Source of the DNA: Dictyoglomus turgidum DSM 6724
Lineage (GTDB): Bacteria > Dictyoglomota > Dictyoglomia > Dictyoglomales > Dictyoglomaceae
Direction: 5' to 3'
DNA: 64,000 bases
Assembly: GCF_000021645.1 (NCBI RefSeq)
Contig: NC_011661.1
Span: forward strand, 652,723-716,722
The position numbers were made by a program, and so were the translations under genes. The notes under the pieces are model-generated. The model made no database searches. It was given only the letters and a program-made list of their open reading frames with translations, and was not told where the DNA came from. Shown one piece after another: positions 26,977 through 35,980 of the stretch. Position 1 is the stretch's first letter; every line of letters begins with the position of its first letter.

Positions 26977-28148
26977 GGAGACTTTTTGTAGATCTCTATT
27001 TTATAGCCATCTTTTCCTGATAGCATTATTATTAAAAAGTTTTCGTTTTTTGAGAATTGAATATCTTCCACAAAATAGTCTTCTTTAAGATTGATTCTTT
27101 TTTGCTCATTGTTTTCCCTATTTATAATGAGGATTTCCCTTGAAAGAGAAGCGAAATTCTTGCTCAAAGCATAAGCCATATAGGTTTGGGAAGGAGATAG
27201 AGAAGAATTAGATCCTAAGTAGGTTGCTATTAATTCTTTATTTTTAATATCAAATATATTTATACTTCTGTTTCCTTCTACTATTAGAAGGTTCTCAAGA
27301 GGACTAAATTTTACATAGCCTGAGATTGGAAGTGTAGAAATTTCATTTAAACTTTTTAGATCAATAATTTTTGTGCCAGTCTCTTCTGTGGAGGCTACAA
27401 GAAGTTTGGCACTTTTGGTTGTGTCAAAATCTATAACTGTGGTGTTTGGAAGAAGATTGTATTCTTTTTGTTTGTTTAGATCATATAAAGTAAGTCCATA
27501 GAATTTATTAGAGTCTTCTATATATTTTGTATTTTTAAAGATCAAAAAATTATCATCAGGTGAAAATACTGCATTTTCAAAGTTTATTTCCTTAAGGGTA
27601 ATAAGCTTTTTGAATTCAGGATAGGATAGAATCGTGTATTCATAGTGGTCTTCAATGGGTATAAAATTTAGGAACAATTTAGTTATGTGTTTCTTAGTAA
27701 AAATGAATTTAGCGGTGTTGGATATATCTAAATCCTCGATAATTTCAAGCTGAGAGATAAAAAGGTTATTTTTTTCATTCTTATTGTATTCTATATTAAA
27801 TGGTAATTCTATTTTGCTATTTTTAACAGGATTCCATATTGTTAGGTATGGCTCGTTATTTATTAAGGCTACATCACCGTTGGATAGCAACTTAAATTTT
27901 AGGATATAAGTATTAAAATCTTGAGCTTTTGAAGACTTAACTCTTAATCTTGTCTCTTTAAAGGTATTAAGATCGAGAAGAACAATCTGATCTTGATAAG
28001 CATAAATTAGAGAATCGTTATAAGTGATAAAATAATTAAGAGCTTCAGTACCTATAAATATGGATTTAGCAGGTACCGTATCAAAACCTTGGGAAAAGAT
28101 ATTTCCTACAGTTAACAAAGCTATACTTCCTATGATGACTTTTCTCAC
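26973..28148 (-). CDS. Putative exported beta-propeller protein
   Basis: 391 residues of unrecognised specific family. The N-terminus (RKVIIGSIALLTVGNIFSQ) looks like a signal peptide. The rest is repeated beta-strand blades with recurring patterns such as NAVFSPDDNFLIFK, YVKFSPLENLLIVEG and DIQFSKNENFLIIML, typical of WD40/PQQ/TolB-like propellers. No catalytic motif is visible, so a binding or scaffold role is the most that can be said. ATG 28148 is 22 bases downstream of the end of the spacer after the ABC exporter genes on the same strand, so it may be the third gene of that unit. Confidence 0.7.
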   Translation of the reverse strand: MRKVIIGSIALLTVGNIFSQGFDTVPAKSIFIGTEALNYFITYNDSLIYAYQDQIVLLDLNTFKETRLRVKSSKAQDFNTYILKFKLLSNGDVALINNEPYLTIWNPVKNSKIELPFNIEYNKNEKNNLFISQLEIIEDLDISNTAKFIFTKKHITKLFLNFIPIEDHYEYTILSYPEFKKLITLKEINFENAVFSPDDNFLIFKNTKYIEDSNKFYGLTLYDLNKQKEYNLLPNTTVIDFDTTKSAKLLVASTEETGTKIIDLKSLNEISTLPISGYVKFSPLENLLIVEGNRSINIFDIKNKELIATYLGSNSSLSPSQTYMAYALSKNFASLSREILIINRENNEQKRINLKEDYFVEDIQFSKNENFLIIMLSGKDGYKIEIYKKSP

Positions 28149-28170
28149 TTTTTGTGTCTCCTATAAGTTT

Positions 28171-30123
28171 CTATTTGTTAGCATAATTTAAACTTTGTAA
28201 TTTGTAAAGATGGTAATATATTCCTCTTTTTCTTATTAGTTCTTGATGATTTCCTTTTTCTACAATTCTCCCTTTATGCATTACATATATAGTATCTACT
28301 TTTTTAATTGTGGAAAGCCTATGGGCAATTATTATGCTTGTTCTACCTTGAGTTACTTTTTCAATGGCATCTTGTATGAGTTTCTCAGTCTGGGTATCTA
28401 TATTAGCAGTGGCTTCGTCAAGAATAAGAATCTTAGGTTCAAAGACAAGGGCTCTTGCAAAAGCAATGAGTTGGCGTTGTCCAGCAGAAAGCGTTGCTCC
28501 TCTCTCTTGTACAGGTGTATAGTATCCTTGAGGAAGCTCTCTTATAAATTTATCAGCATTTACTAATTTTGCAGCTTCTATTACTTTTTCCTCAGGTATA
28601 TCATTTCTATTAAGTCTAATATTTTCTAAGATGTTAGTTGCAAAGAGATGTACATCTTGCAGTACAACACTTATTTGCCTTCTTAAATCATAAAGATCAA
28701 CATCCTTTATATTTATGTCGTCAATTAAAATTTCACCTTTTTGTACGTCATAAAATCTTGTAAGAAGGTTTATTATGGAAGTCTTTCCTGCACCTGTTGC
28801 TCCTACGAAGGCTACCTTTTCTCCTGGCTCTATTTTGAAGGATAAATCCTTTATAACCCATTCTTTGTCGTAAGCAAACCATACATTTCTAAATTCTATC
28901 TTTCCCTCTATTCGGGTTAATCTTATAGGATTCGAAGGTGAGTCTATGCTTATTTTTTCGTCCCTCAGAAGAAAAATTCTCTCTGCTGATGCCATGGCAT
29001 CCTGTAATATATCATATTTTTCTGCTATGTCTTGAATGGGTTGAAAGAAACTTCCTAGATAGGAGATAAAGAGAAATAAAGTTCCAAAGGATATTTGGTT
29101 ATTCATAATTTGCCAACCACCAAAAAAGATTAAAAGAGCTGAGATAATACTGCCAAGAGCACTTACTACAGGTCTAAAAATAGCATTTACAAAGACATTT
29201 CTTAACTGTGCCTCTAACAATTTATCGTTTATTTCTTTAAATTCTTTTTCATTTTCTTTCTCTCTTGCAAAAAGTTGGGTTACTCTTACTCCACTTATAT
29301 GTTCTGCTAAATAGGCATTAAGTCTTGCAAGTCTTATTCTAAAGTTGCGATAGGCTTCCCTCGCATATTTTCTAAATACAAAGCTTATATATCCTACTAT
29401 AGGAAGAGAGCCAATACATATTAAGGCTAATTTCCAGTTTAAGAGAAACATTACTATGGAAAGTCCGAAAATTAGAAATGTATCCACAATAAAACTAGTG
29501 ATTACAGAATTATACATTTGTTGGAGAGTTTCGGTATCGTTAGTAACTCTTGTAACAAGTCTTCCTACCGGGTTCTTATCAAAGAAGCTTATGGGAAGTT
29601 TAAGAATGTGTCCAAAGAGTTCTTTTCGCATATCAAAAATGATTTTTTGAGAGGTTAAATTTAGAATATAAACTTGAGCATAAGTTAGCGTAAATATGAG
29701 AAGTATGATTAAAAAATAAATTAAAGCTGATTTTTTAAGATTATTTATATCTTTAAATCTAACAATAATTCTGTCCTTAGAACTTAATTTATTTAAATCT
29801 TCAAGCAATATATATTTTCTACTTTTAAAGTCTTTTATTATATTTTTATACCTTTGCAGTATATCCTTAGGTATTTTTTCGTCTAAATAGTAAACTCTTA
29901 ACTCTTGGTTATTTATTAAGATTGTCTCTATTGGATTTATACTTTTATCAATGGAATTTTTGATTATATATGGGTTTACAAGTTTTAATACAGTTACAAG
30001 AATAATAAGAAGGAGAGCAAAGAGAATATAGCGCAAATAAGGTTTTGCATATTTGAGAAGTCTTCTCATTATTCTTGAATCATAGGCTTTTCCTAATATT
30101 TCTTCTTCATAATATTCTTTCAT
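28171..30123 (-). CDS. Heterodimeric ABC exporter subunit with canonical catalytic Glu (long extracellular insert)
   Basis: 650 residues: six-helix membrane domain, then a nucleotide-binding domain with Walker A GATGAGKTS (about 440), signature LSAGQRQLIAFARAL and Walker B ILILDEATANID with the catalytic Glu. About 70 polar residues between helices 1 and 2 (VNPYIIKNSIDKS onward) form an enlarged outer loop, as in BmrD-like subunits. ATG 30123 is chosen over TTG 30138 because GAGAGGAGAG immediately precedes it. The start overlaps the end of the partner gene by 17 bases. The pair resembles TM287/288 and BmrCD multidrug or lipid exporters; cargo unknown. Confidence 0.9.
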   Translation of the reverse strand: MKEYYEEEILGKAYDSRIMRRLLKYAKPYLRYILFALLLIILVTVLKLVNPYIIKNSIDKSINPIETILINNQELRVYYLDEKIPKDILQRYKNIIKDFKSRKYILLEDLNKLSSKDRIIVRFKDINNLKKSALIYFLIILLIFTLTYAQVYILNLTSQKIIFDMRKELFGHILKLPISFFDKNPVGRLVTRVTNDTETLQQMYNSVITSFIVDTFLIFGLSIVMFLLNWKLALICIGSLPIVGYISFVFRKYAREAYRNFRIRLARLNAYLAEHISGVRVTQLFAREKENEKEFKEINDKLLEAQLRNVFVNAIFRPVVSALGSIISALLIFFGGWQIMNNQISFGTLFLFISYLGSFFQPIQDIAEKYDILQDAMASAERIFLLRDEKISIDSPSNPIRLTRIEGKIEFRNVWFAYDKEWVIKDLSFKIEPGEKVAFVGATGAGKTSIINLLTRFYDVQKGEILIDDINIKDVDLYDLRRQISVVLQDVHLFATNILENIRLNRNDIPEEKVIEAAKLVNADKFIRELPQGYYTPVQERGATLSAGQRQLIAFARALVFEPKILILDEATANIDTQTEKLIQDAIEKVTQGRTSIIIAHRLSTIKKVDTIYVMHKGRIVEKGNHQELIRKRGIYYHLYKLQSLNYANK

Positions 30124-31876
30124 CTTCTCTCCTCTCAAGTTCTGATTCTATCTTTTGCTGCTCAAATAATTCCGCATAAAATCCACCAAGCCTCATTAAT
30201 TTATTGTGGTCACCTCTTTCTATTATTTTCCCTTCCTTTAATACAATTATTTCATCCGCATCCTGAATTACAGAAAGTCTTTGAGCAATTACTATGAGGC
30301 TTTTGTTTTTTCTTATCTCTAAAAGATTTTCAAGAATTTGCCTCTCTGTTTTAGCATCCACAGCAGATAAGGCATCATCAAATATAAGAACAGGAGGATT
30401 TATGGCTAAAGCTCTTGCAATGGCAACTCTTTGCTTTTGTCCTCCAGAAAGGGTTACTCCTCTTTCACCTACTATAGTGTGTATACCGTTAGGAAATTCT
30501 TTGAGATCTTCCTCTAATGCTACGATTTTGATGAGTTTATAGATTTCATCATCACTTAGGTCAGGTTTTCCAAATCTTATATTGTTTGCAATGGTATCCG
30601 AGAATAAGAAACTGTCTTGGGGAACAAATCCTATGTTTTTTCTAAGGTAATGAAGGGATAGATCCTTTATAGGGATATTATCAATAAAGATTTCTCCCTT
30701 TTGTATGTTGAATAATCTTGGTATAAGACTTACAAGGCTTGTTTTTCCTGAACCAACAGGACCTGTTATACCTAAAAATTTTCCTGGTTTGATTTCTATG
30801 GAGATATCTTCAAGGATCCATTTTGGACTTGATGGATATTTAAAATACACATTTTTAAAAGTTATATAACCCTCTAATGTTTCCTTTTTTATAGATTTAG
30901 GGGAGTCTTTTATATCAGGAATTTCATCAAGAACTTCATTTATCCTCTCAAGGGAAGCTCTACCTCTTTGGAAATTGTTAACTACCCATCCAAGGGCATT
31001 CATAGGCCAAATAAGAAGCCCTAAATATGAGTTAAAGGCAATGAAATCACCAAGACTAATATTTCCCTTTATAACTTCAAGGCCTCCTAATAAGAATACG
31101 AGAAGAATAGAAAGATTTGCCAGAAGTTCAATAGTGGGAAACATAAATCCCCAAGCCTTTACCAAGTGAATATTTTTACTTAATAAATCTTGAGCTTTTT
31201 CTATAAATTTTTTTAATTCTGCTTCTTCTTGGACATAGGCTTTTACTACTCTTATTCCAGCTATGGTTTCCTCTGCCTTATCAGTTAGTTTTGCAAAGCT
31301 GTCCTGTACAAGTTTGAATCTTTTATGAGTTATTTTCCCAAAGAAGGCAATAGTTAAGGTTATTAATGGGAGAGGTATAGCAATGTATAAAGTAAGTTTA
31401 GGGCTTATGCTTAATAAAAAGAAGATAGAAAGGGTGCCAAGGAAAATTGTATCCAGTAGCATAACTACTCCAAAAGCAAACATTTCTCTTACAGCTCCTA
31501 AATCGTTTGTGGCAAGAGCCATTAATTCTCCCGTCTTTTTGTAGTTAAAGAAGTTAAGGGATAAAGTTTGTAGGTGAGTAAAATATTTTTCTCTTATTTG
31601 GGCTTCTAATTTTCTTGCTGTTGCGAGGATTTGTATTCTCCAAAAAAAGCGAAATATGGCCGTAAGTATGGCAAGAAGTAGTAATGATGAAAATACTAAT
31701 AGTAGGCTTTTAAAGGTTAAGGATCCTTTATTAAGGTAGTCTACTCCCCAACCGATTAATCTTGGAGATATGAGTTGGAATATGTCTGTAAGGAGTAGAA
31801 AAAATGCTCCTGTTATGTATTTCCATCTGTATTGTATTAATAGCTTTTTAATATGTCTAAGTAATGGTTTGTTCAT
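30107..31876 (-). CDS. Heterodimeric ABC exporter subunit with degenerate catalytic site
   Basis: 589 residues: six membrane helices then a nucleotide-binding domain with Walker A GPVGSGKTS (about 373) and a canonical signature LSGGQKQRVAIARAL, but Walker B reads VLIFDDALSAVD, with Asp where the catalytic Glu normally stands (about 497). The partner has the Glu but an LSAGQ signature, so together they give one active and one degenerate ATP site, the hallmark of heterodimeric exporters. Start at 31876 (ATG). First gene of the pair, followed by the other subunit with overlap. Confidence 0.92.
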   Translation of the reverse strand: MNKPLLRHIKKLLIQYRWKYITGAFFLLLTDIFQLISPRLIGWGVDYLNKGSLTFKSLLLVFSSLLLLAILTAIFRFFWRIQILATARKLEAQIREKYFTHLQTLSLNFFNYKKTGELMALATNDLGAVREMFAFGVVMLLDTIFLGTLSIFFLLSISPKLTLYIAIPLPLITLTIAFFGKITHKRFKLVQDSFAKLTDKAEETIAGIRVVKAYVQEEAELKKFIEKAQDLLSKNIHLVKAWGFMFPTIELLANLSILLVFLLGGLEVIKGNISLGDFIAFNSYLGLLIWPMNALGWVVNNFQRGRASLERINEVLDEIPDIKDSPKSIKKETLEGYITFKNVYFKYPSSPKWILEDISIEIKPGKFLGITGPVGSGKTSLVSLIPRLFNIQKGEIFIDNIPIKDLSLHYLRKNIGFVPQDSFLFSDTIANNIRFGKPDLSDDEIYKLIKIVALEEDLKEFPNGIHTIVGERGVTLSGGQKQRVAIARALAINPPVLIFDDALSAVDAKTERQILENLLEIRKNKSLIVIAQRLSVIQDADEIIVLKEGKIIERGDHNKLMRLGGFYAELFEQQKIESELERREDERIL

Positions 31877-31928
31877 AACAGTAAATAATTTTATAGCTAA
31901 TTATTTTTTTTGTAAACAAGAATTATAA

Positions 31929-31961
31929 AAAATAAAAGCGGGGAGGAAAAATCCTCCCCGC
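31929..31961 (-). terminator. Terminator after the GH57 gene
   Basis: On the minus strand GCGGGGAGGA (31961-31952), loop of four, TCCTCCCCGC (31947-31938), then a T-rich tail (31937-31929). It lies 17 bases past the stop of the amylopullulanase gene. Confidence 0.9.
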
Positions 31962-31977
31962 TTTTTGATTGGTTACT

Positions 31978-34900
31978 TTATTGAGACATTAAAACCCTAA
32001 GGGGGATCAAGGGTAATTCTACATAAACATTTTCTTCCTCATCTTCACTACTTACCCATTTAGACAGTATATCCTCTTGTTTCATTCCAGGGGGAACAAT
32101 CATATCTATGATATTAGGATCGCCGTAGAAGTCGTCCCCACCGCCAAATCTCCATTGTTTAGCTTCTTCTTCTACTTCTCTTACTCTCCAGCTTCCAGGT
32201 CTTGGGTATCCTTCTTGTCCACATAATATCACGAGGATTTTCCAGTCAGGTGTTACAGGACCTAAGTATTTTTCAGGTACTGAGATTATTATAGTTCTTT
32301 CTGTAGGATCGGTGCTTAATTGTACTACTCCTTTTATCTCTTTTAGTTGTACTTTTCCTTTCTCATCTAATGTAGGAATTATTAATTCTTGTATCCATCC
32401 TTCAGCCCAAATTGCTTTGTTCCAACCCTCAGGAATATTAGCTTGTCTTCCAGGTAAGGCTTGATAGTAATAGGTGCTCTCTTTTCCATCATTAATATAT
32501 ATGTCTATGGTTTGAACTGAGACTCCTGTGGGCGAACCCCATGGATTTTCTAAATCTCCTCTAATCTTAATTTTGAATACAATATCATCTTTGCTTTTAC
32601 CCATTTCTACATGGATTATGTCGAAAACACCGGGTTTAAATACTGGAGCTGTTGGATATACAACTTTGCCCCATCCATAGTCATCCCCAGTTGGATCATC
32701 AATAGAGAAGTATGTTATTTCTAACTTCTTCTCAGGAACAGTTAAGTAAATAGGAACATAGTAAGGTACCACATCTATCGGTTCTTCTTTCCCAAATATC
32801 ACATTCATTGCTATTTGTTCTCTTCCTTGTACTTTAATTTCCTTGAAAGGTACGCCTACTTCTATGTATTTCTCCGATACTCCTGCTTTTAGTGTAGATT
32901 GTTGTCTCCAGGAATTATTACCAGTAGCTTGATTTAATATGGCATCTACTTCTCCAAGGGAGCTGATCTTTGAAAAATCAATTAGAAGTTCGTAAGCTAT
33001 TCCATACCCGAGAGTCTGACTTCCCTTTCTTGGATACAAATTATATTCCTTTTGGTTTGGATTAGAAAAGTACACTGCTAAGAAATAAGGCTTTCCTAAA
33101 TAGTCTTTGAGATTTGTTTTTGACTCTATAAGAAAGTATACATTATCATTGTCAAGACCTAAGTATACTTTTTCAATAAAATCACTTGGCTTTGTGGAAA
33201 GTCCTGTTCCTTTTTTAGCAAGGTAGATTGCAGCGTTCTTCCATTCGTCTTCGGGATTAATCAGTCCATCAATCTTAGGTGTGAATTTTGCTTGTAAGCT
33301 TTGTACTGGTTTTTCTTCACCTATTTTTACTATAGGAAGGAACAATTCTTGAGGAACTTCTTTACCAATTAATTTGTAGACATTTATAAGATGTTTCCTA
33401 AAGAGTTCATCAAAGGCAAGGTCATTTGTGGAGTCTTGATCATCTCCATACCACCAGAACCAGTCACTACCTTCTGCTGCATATAGTTCAAACCATGCTT
33501 TTTCGATATTGTTTCTTAAGAGATCTGGATTTAATACGGGAGATATAGTTTTCTTCTGTTTCACTGTTTCATATATTAACTCTGTCCTTGCTTTATCTAA
33601 GATTTCCCATGCTTTGTTTTCTTCTTGTTCTCCTACCCAAGTTAAGAAAGTGCCATCTATCCAAGATCCTGAATGGAGCCTTTCTATCTTCTTAGTGGGA
33701 GGGAATTTATTTAAGTAGTCTGTTAGCCTTACTGTTTCAATATAAGGACTGTCTGTGAGTAATTTATAAAGAGTGTTTAAAAATTCCTTTCCATCGTTTT
33801 CATAATATTCCCAACAGTTTTCACCGTCAAGTATTACTGTTACGAGATATGACTTTTTGTCATCCTTTACTCTCTCATAGATATTCTCTAAGCGGTTTAC
33901 AAAGTCTTTTGCTGCATTTTCTCCTTTCATTCCACTATAGACAAAACCAATTTTATCTGAAAGATTTTTGTCTCTAAACACCACATAAACCTTTTTACCT
34001 TGTTCTTCCACTATGTAAGGTTGATAAAGTACATCAGGATTCGTTACATTTCCTCTTGAGTCTCTGAGGATAGGAGTGTTTAGAGATTTTGAAAGCACAT
34101 CCTCATCACTTGCCATCCATAAAAAGCCTGAATTTCCTACGATGGGAATAATGTCTTGGCTTACGGATCCTTCGGAAGGCCAAAGACCCTTTGGTGTATC
34201 TTTGAAAAATTTTTTATAGTAGTTAACAGCCATTGAAAGTTGAGCTGATGTATCATCACTGTAGTTTATTGTGGCATTAGGTAGAGCTATGTCTTGTACT
34301 GCAATTTTGGCAGATTTTATGTCCACTAATAATGGCATTATTGGATGGAAAAATGGAGTAGTAGTTACTTCTATTTGTTTGGTTTTTTGTAGTTCCGCAT
34401 AAAGAGGAATAATCTTAGACATAATTTCATATTGTTTGTTTATTACCACTTTTTTATCTTCTTCAGTAAAGTTTTTACCTTTTTCTATAAGTCTTGATAG
34501 ATCTTTGTCATACTTTTGAAAATCAGGATCAAACCATGCTAAATTGAACCATACTTGTAGATCTCTAAAATCTTGAGTTGTAAATTTCTGAATTGCTTTT
34601 GCTATTACCACATCGTCAACAGATTGGCCTCTTTTATTCAAAAGTTCCCAATATCTTGGGAATTTTTTGATTATTCTATCCCAATTAACGTCAAAGAATC
34701 TTCTTAATATAAATTCTTTATCTTCAATGGTAAGTTGATCTGCAGGTTTTTCTGTGAGAATTAGATATTTATCCTTTATGCCCTTCTTGGTATAAAGTTC
34801 TAATTGATATAAGAGAGATGGAACCATGTTAAAATTAGCTTTTATTTGGGGATAGTTTTTTAATATGTATGCCATGTCATAGTAATCTTTTATTGCATGC

Positions 34901-35106
34901 ATCCTTACCCAAGGAAGGATATTTATATTTTGATCTGGATCATAATATAAAGGCTGGTGGTTATGCCATATAATGGCTAAGTATAATGGTCTTTCTACTT
35001 TTTGTACCTTTGGATCATAGATATTTAAAGGAATGTCTTGGGAAAAGCTTAAGGAGATTAGGGAAATTATAATAAAGAGTAGAGAAAAAGCTAAAATTCT
35101 CTTCAT
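31978..35106 (-). CDS. Secreted GH57 amylopullulanase with glucodextranase-like C-terminal domain
   Basis: 1042 residues. A signal peptide (MKRILAFSLLFIIISLISLSFS) precedes a GH57 catalytic domain (about 38-600): HNHQP at 48-52, TPFFHPIMPLL near 250, nucleophile Glu312 in WPSEGSVSQ and acid/base Asp427 in ILDGENCWEYY, spaced as in Thermococcales amylopullulanases. A middle beta-domain (about 620-790) is followed by a C-terminal region (about 800-1020) resembling glucodextranase domain C, with GDDYGWGKVVYPT, NPWGSPTGVSVQTIDIYI and GGGDDFYGDPNIIDM. It should hydrolyse alpha-1,4 and alpha-1,6 bonds of starch, pullulan and glycogen outside the cytoplasm. It follows the 267-residue homologue of its C-terminal domain by 13 bases, so they form one unit. 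Confidence 0.92.
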   Translation of the reverse strand: MKRILAFSLLFIIISLISLSFSQDIPLNIYDPKVQKVERPLYLAIIWHNHQPLYYDPDQNINILPWVRMHAIKDYYDMAYILKNYPQIKANFNMVPSLLYQLELYTKKGIKDKYLILTEKPADQLTIEDKEFILRRFFDVNWDRIIKKFPRYWELLNKRGQSVDDVVIAKAIQKFTTQDFRDLQVWFNLAWFDPDFQKYDKDLSRLIEKGKNFTEEDKKVVINKQYEIMSKIIPLYAELQKTKQIEVTTTPFFHPIMPLLVDIKSAKIAVQDIALPNATINYSDDTSAQLSMAVNYYKKFFKDTPKGLWPSEGSVSQDIIPIVGNSGFLWMASDEDVLSKSLNTPILRDSRGNVTNPDVLYQPYIVEEQGKKVYVVFRDKNLSDKIGFVYSGMKGENAAKDFVNRLENIYERVKDDKKSYLVTVILDGENCWEYYENDGKEFLNTLYKLLTDSPYIETVRLTDYLNKFPPTKKIERLHSGSWIDGTFLTWVGEQEENKAWEILDKARTELIYETVKQKKTISPVLNPDLLRNNIEKAWFELYAAEGSDWFWWYGDDQDSTNDLAFDELFRKHLINVYKLIGKEVPQELFLPIVKIGEEKPVQSLQAKFTPKIDGLINPEDEWKNAAIYLAKKGTGLSTKPSDFIEKVYLGLDNDNVYFLIESKTNLKDYLGKPYFLAVYFSNPNQKEYNLYPRKGSQTLGYGIAYELLIDFSKISSLGEVDAILNQATGNNSWRQQSTLKAGVSEKYIEVGVPFKEIKVQGREQIAMNVIFGKEEPIDVVPYYVPIYLTVPEKKLEITYFSIDDPTGDDYGWGKVVYPTAPVFKPGVFDIIHVEMGKSKDDIVFKIKIRGDLENPWGSPTGVSVQTIDIYINDGKESTYYYQALPGRQANIPEGWNKAIWAEGWIQELIIPTLDEKGKVQLKEIKGVVQLSTDPTERTIIISVPEKYLGPVTPDWKILVILCGQEGYPRPGSWRVREVEEEAKQWRFGGGDDFYGDPNIIDMIVPPGMKQEDILSKWVSSEDEEENVYVELPLIPLRVLMSQ

Positions 35107-35119
35107 AGAGAATCACCTC

Positions 35120-35923
35120 TTACTTTACGTATATGAAAGGTACTTGAGCATATACATTTTTCTCAAATTTAGCATCACTCTTATACTTGCCTAAAACTTC
35201 AAATTGATTAATTCCCTCGTAATCTAACATGTCTATAATATTAGGATCGCCGTAGAAGTCGTCCCCACCACCAAATCTCCATTGTTGAGCAGTGGAAAGT
35301 ACCTCTCTAATCCTACAAGAAACAGGGTCTTGAGTCGGGAATCCTTCTTGTCCCATTATGAATACCTGAAATCCCCAACCTTTCTGGAAATCATCTCCAA
35401 GGGTCTTTTTAGAAACAGGGATGATGATAGTATTGCCATCAACAGTCACACCTTTTGAGGGGAAGACGCAATATTTGTACATTTCTGGAGCTGCATTCTT
35501 TACCGAGCTTTTAAGTTCTGTAGGCCAGCCTTCTACAAGTATAGCTAAATCCCATGCACTTTCTGGAGTGGTTTGAGCTCTTACTCCTGGTATAAAATCT
35601 CTAAATCCTGAATCTTTCTTATGATCTTTGTCAATATATATGTGGATTGTTTGAAGAGAGAGTCCTATTGGACTTCCCCAAGGATTTTCTATAGGTACTC
35701 TGAAAGAGATTTTAAAGTATACATTATCATTGTCAGCATCTATAACTACTTTTGTCATGTCAAAGGTTCCAGGTTTAAATACCCCATCTGTGGGATAAGT
35801 ATATGTTCCTGGTCCTTTGTCATCATTTGTAGGATCATTAAAAACTAAAGGATATTTAACAGGTTCTGCAAAAATAAGAGTGGAAAGAAGAATTAGAAAT
35901 ATGAAAATCAAAAACTTTTTCAT
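35120..35923 (-). CDS. Secreted free-standing glucodextranase-C-like domain
   Basis: 267 residues: signal peptide (KKFLIFIFLILLSTLIFA) then a single domain homologous to the C-terminal part of the neighbouring GH57 enzyme (shared DDxxGxGxYxYPT, FKPGxFD, NPWGSPxGxSxQTI, WRFGGGDDFYGDPNIIDM). There is no catalytic domain. The family is thought to bind carbohydrate or the cell surface, so it may act as an extra starch-binding or anchoring subunit. A 62-base stretch (35229-35290) matches the GH57 gene (32102-32163) with four differences. It lies between the porin-like gene and the GH57 gene on the same strand; the terminator at 35940 partly separates it from the porin. Confidence 0.85.
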   Translation of the reverse strand: MKKFLIFIFLILLSTLIFAEPVKYPLVFNDPTNDDKGPGTYTYPTDGVFKPGTFDMTKVVIDADNDNVYFKISFRVPIENPWGSPIGLSLQTIHIYIDKDHKKDSGFRDFIPGVRAQTTPESAWDLAILVEGWPTELKSSVKNAAPEMYKYCVFPSKGVTVDGNTIIIPVSKKTLGDDFQKGWGFQVFIMGQEGFPTQDPVSCRIREVLSTAQQWRFGGGDDFYGDPNIIDMLDYEGINQFEVLGKYKSDAKFEKNVYAQVPFIYVK

Positions 35924-35939
35924 TTTACTAACCCCCTTT

Positions 35940-35967
35940 AAAATCGGGGAGGATTTATCCTCCCCGA
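35940..35967 (-). terminator. Terminator/attenuator after the porin-like gene
   Basis: Minus strand TCGGGGAGGA (35967-35958), loop of four, TCCTCCCCGA (35953-35944), then TTTT (35943-35940). The short T-run suggests partial readthrough into the starch genes. Confidence 0.8.
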
Positions 35968-35980
35968 AATTTTAAATTCA

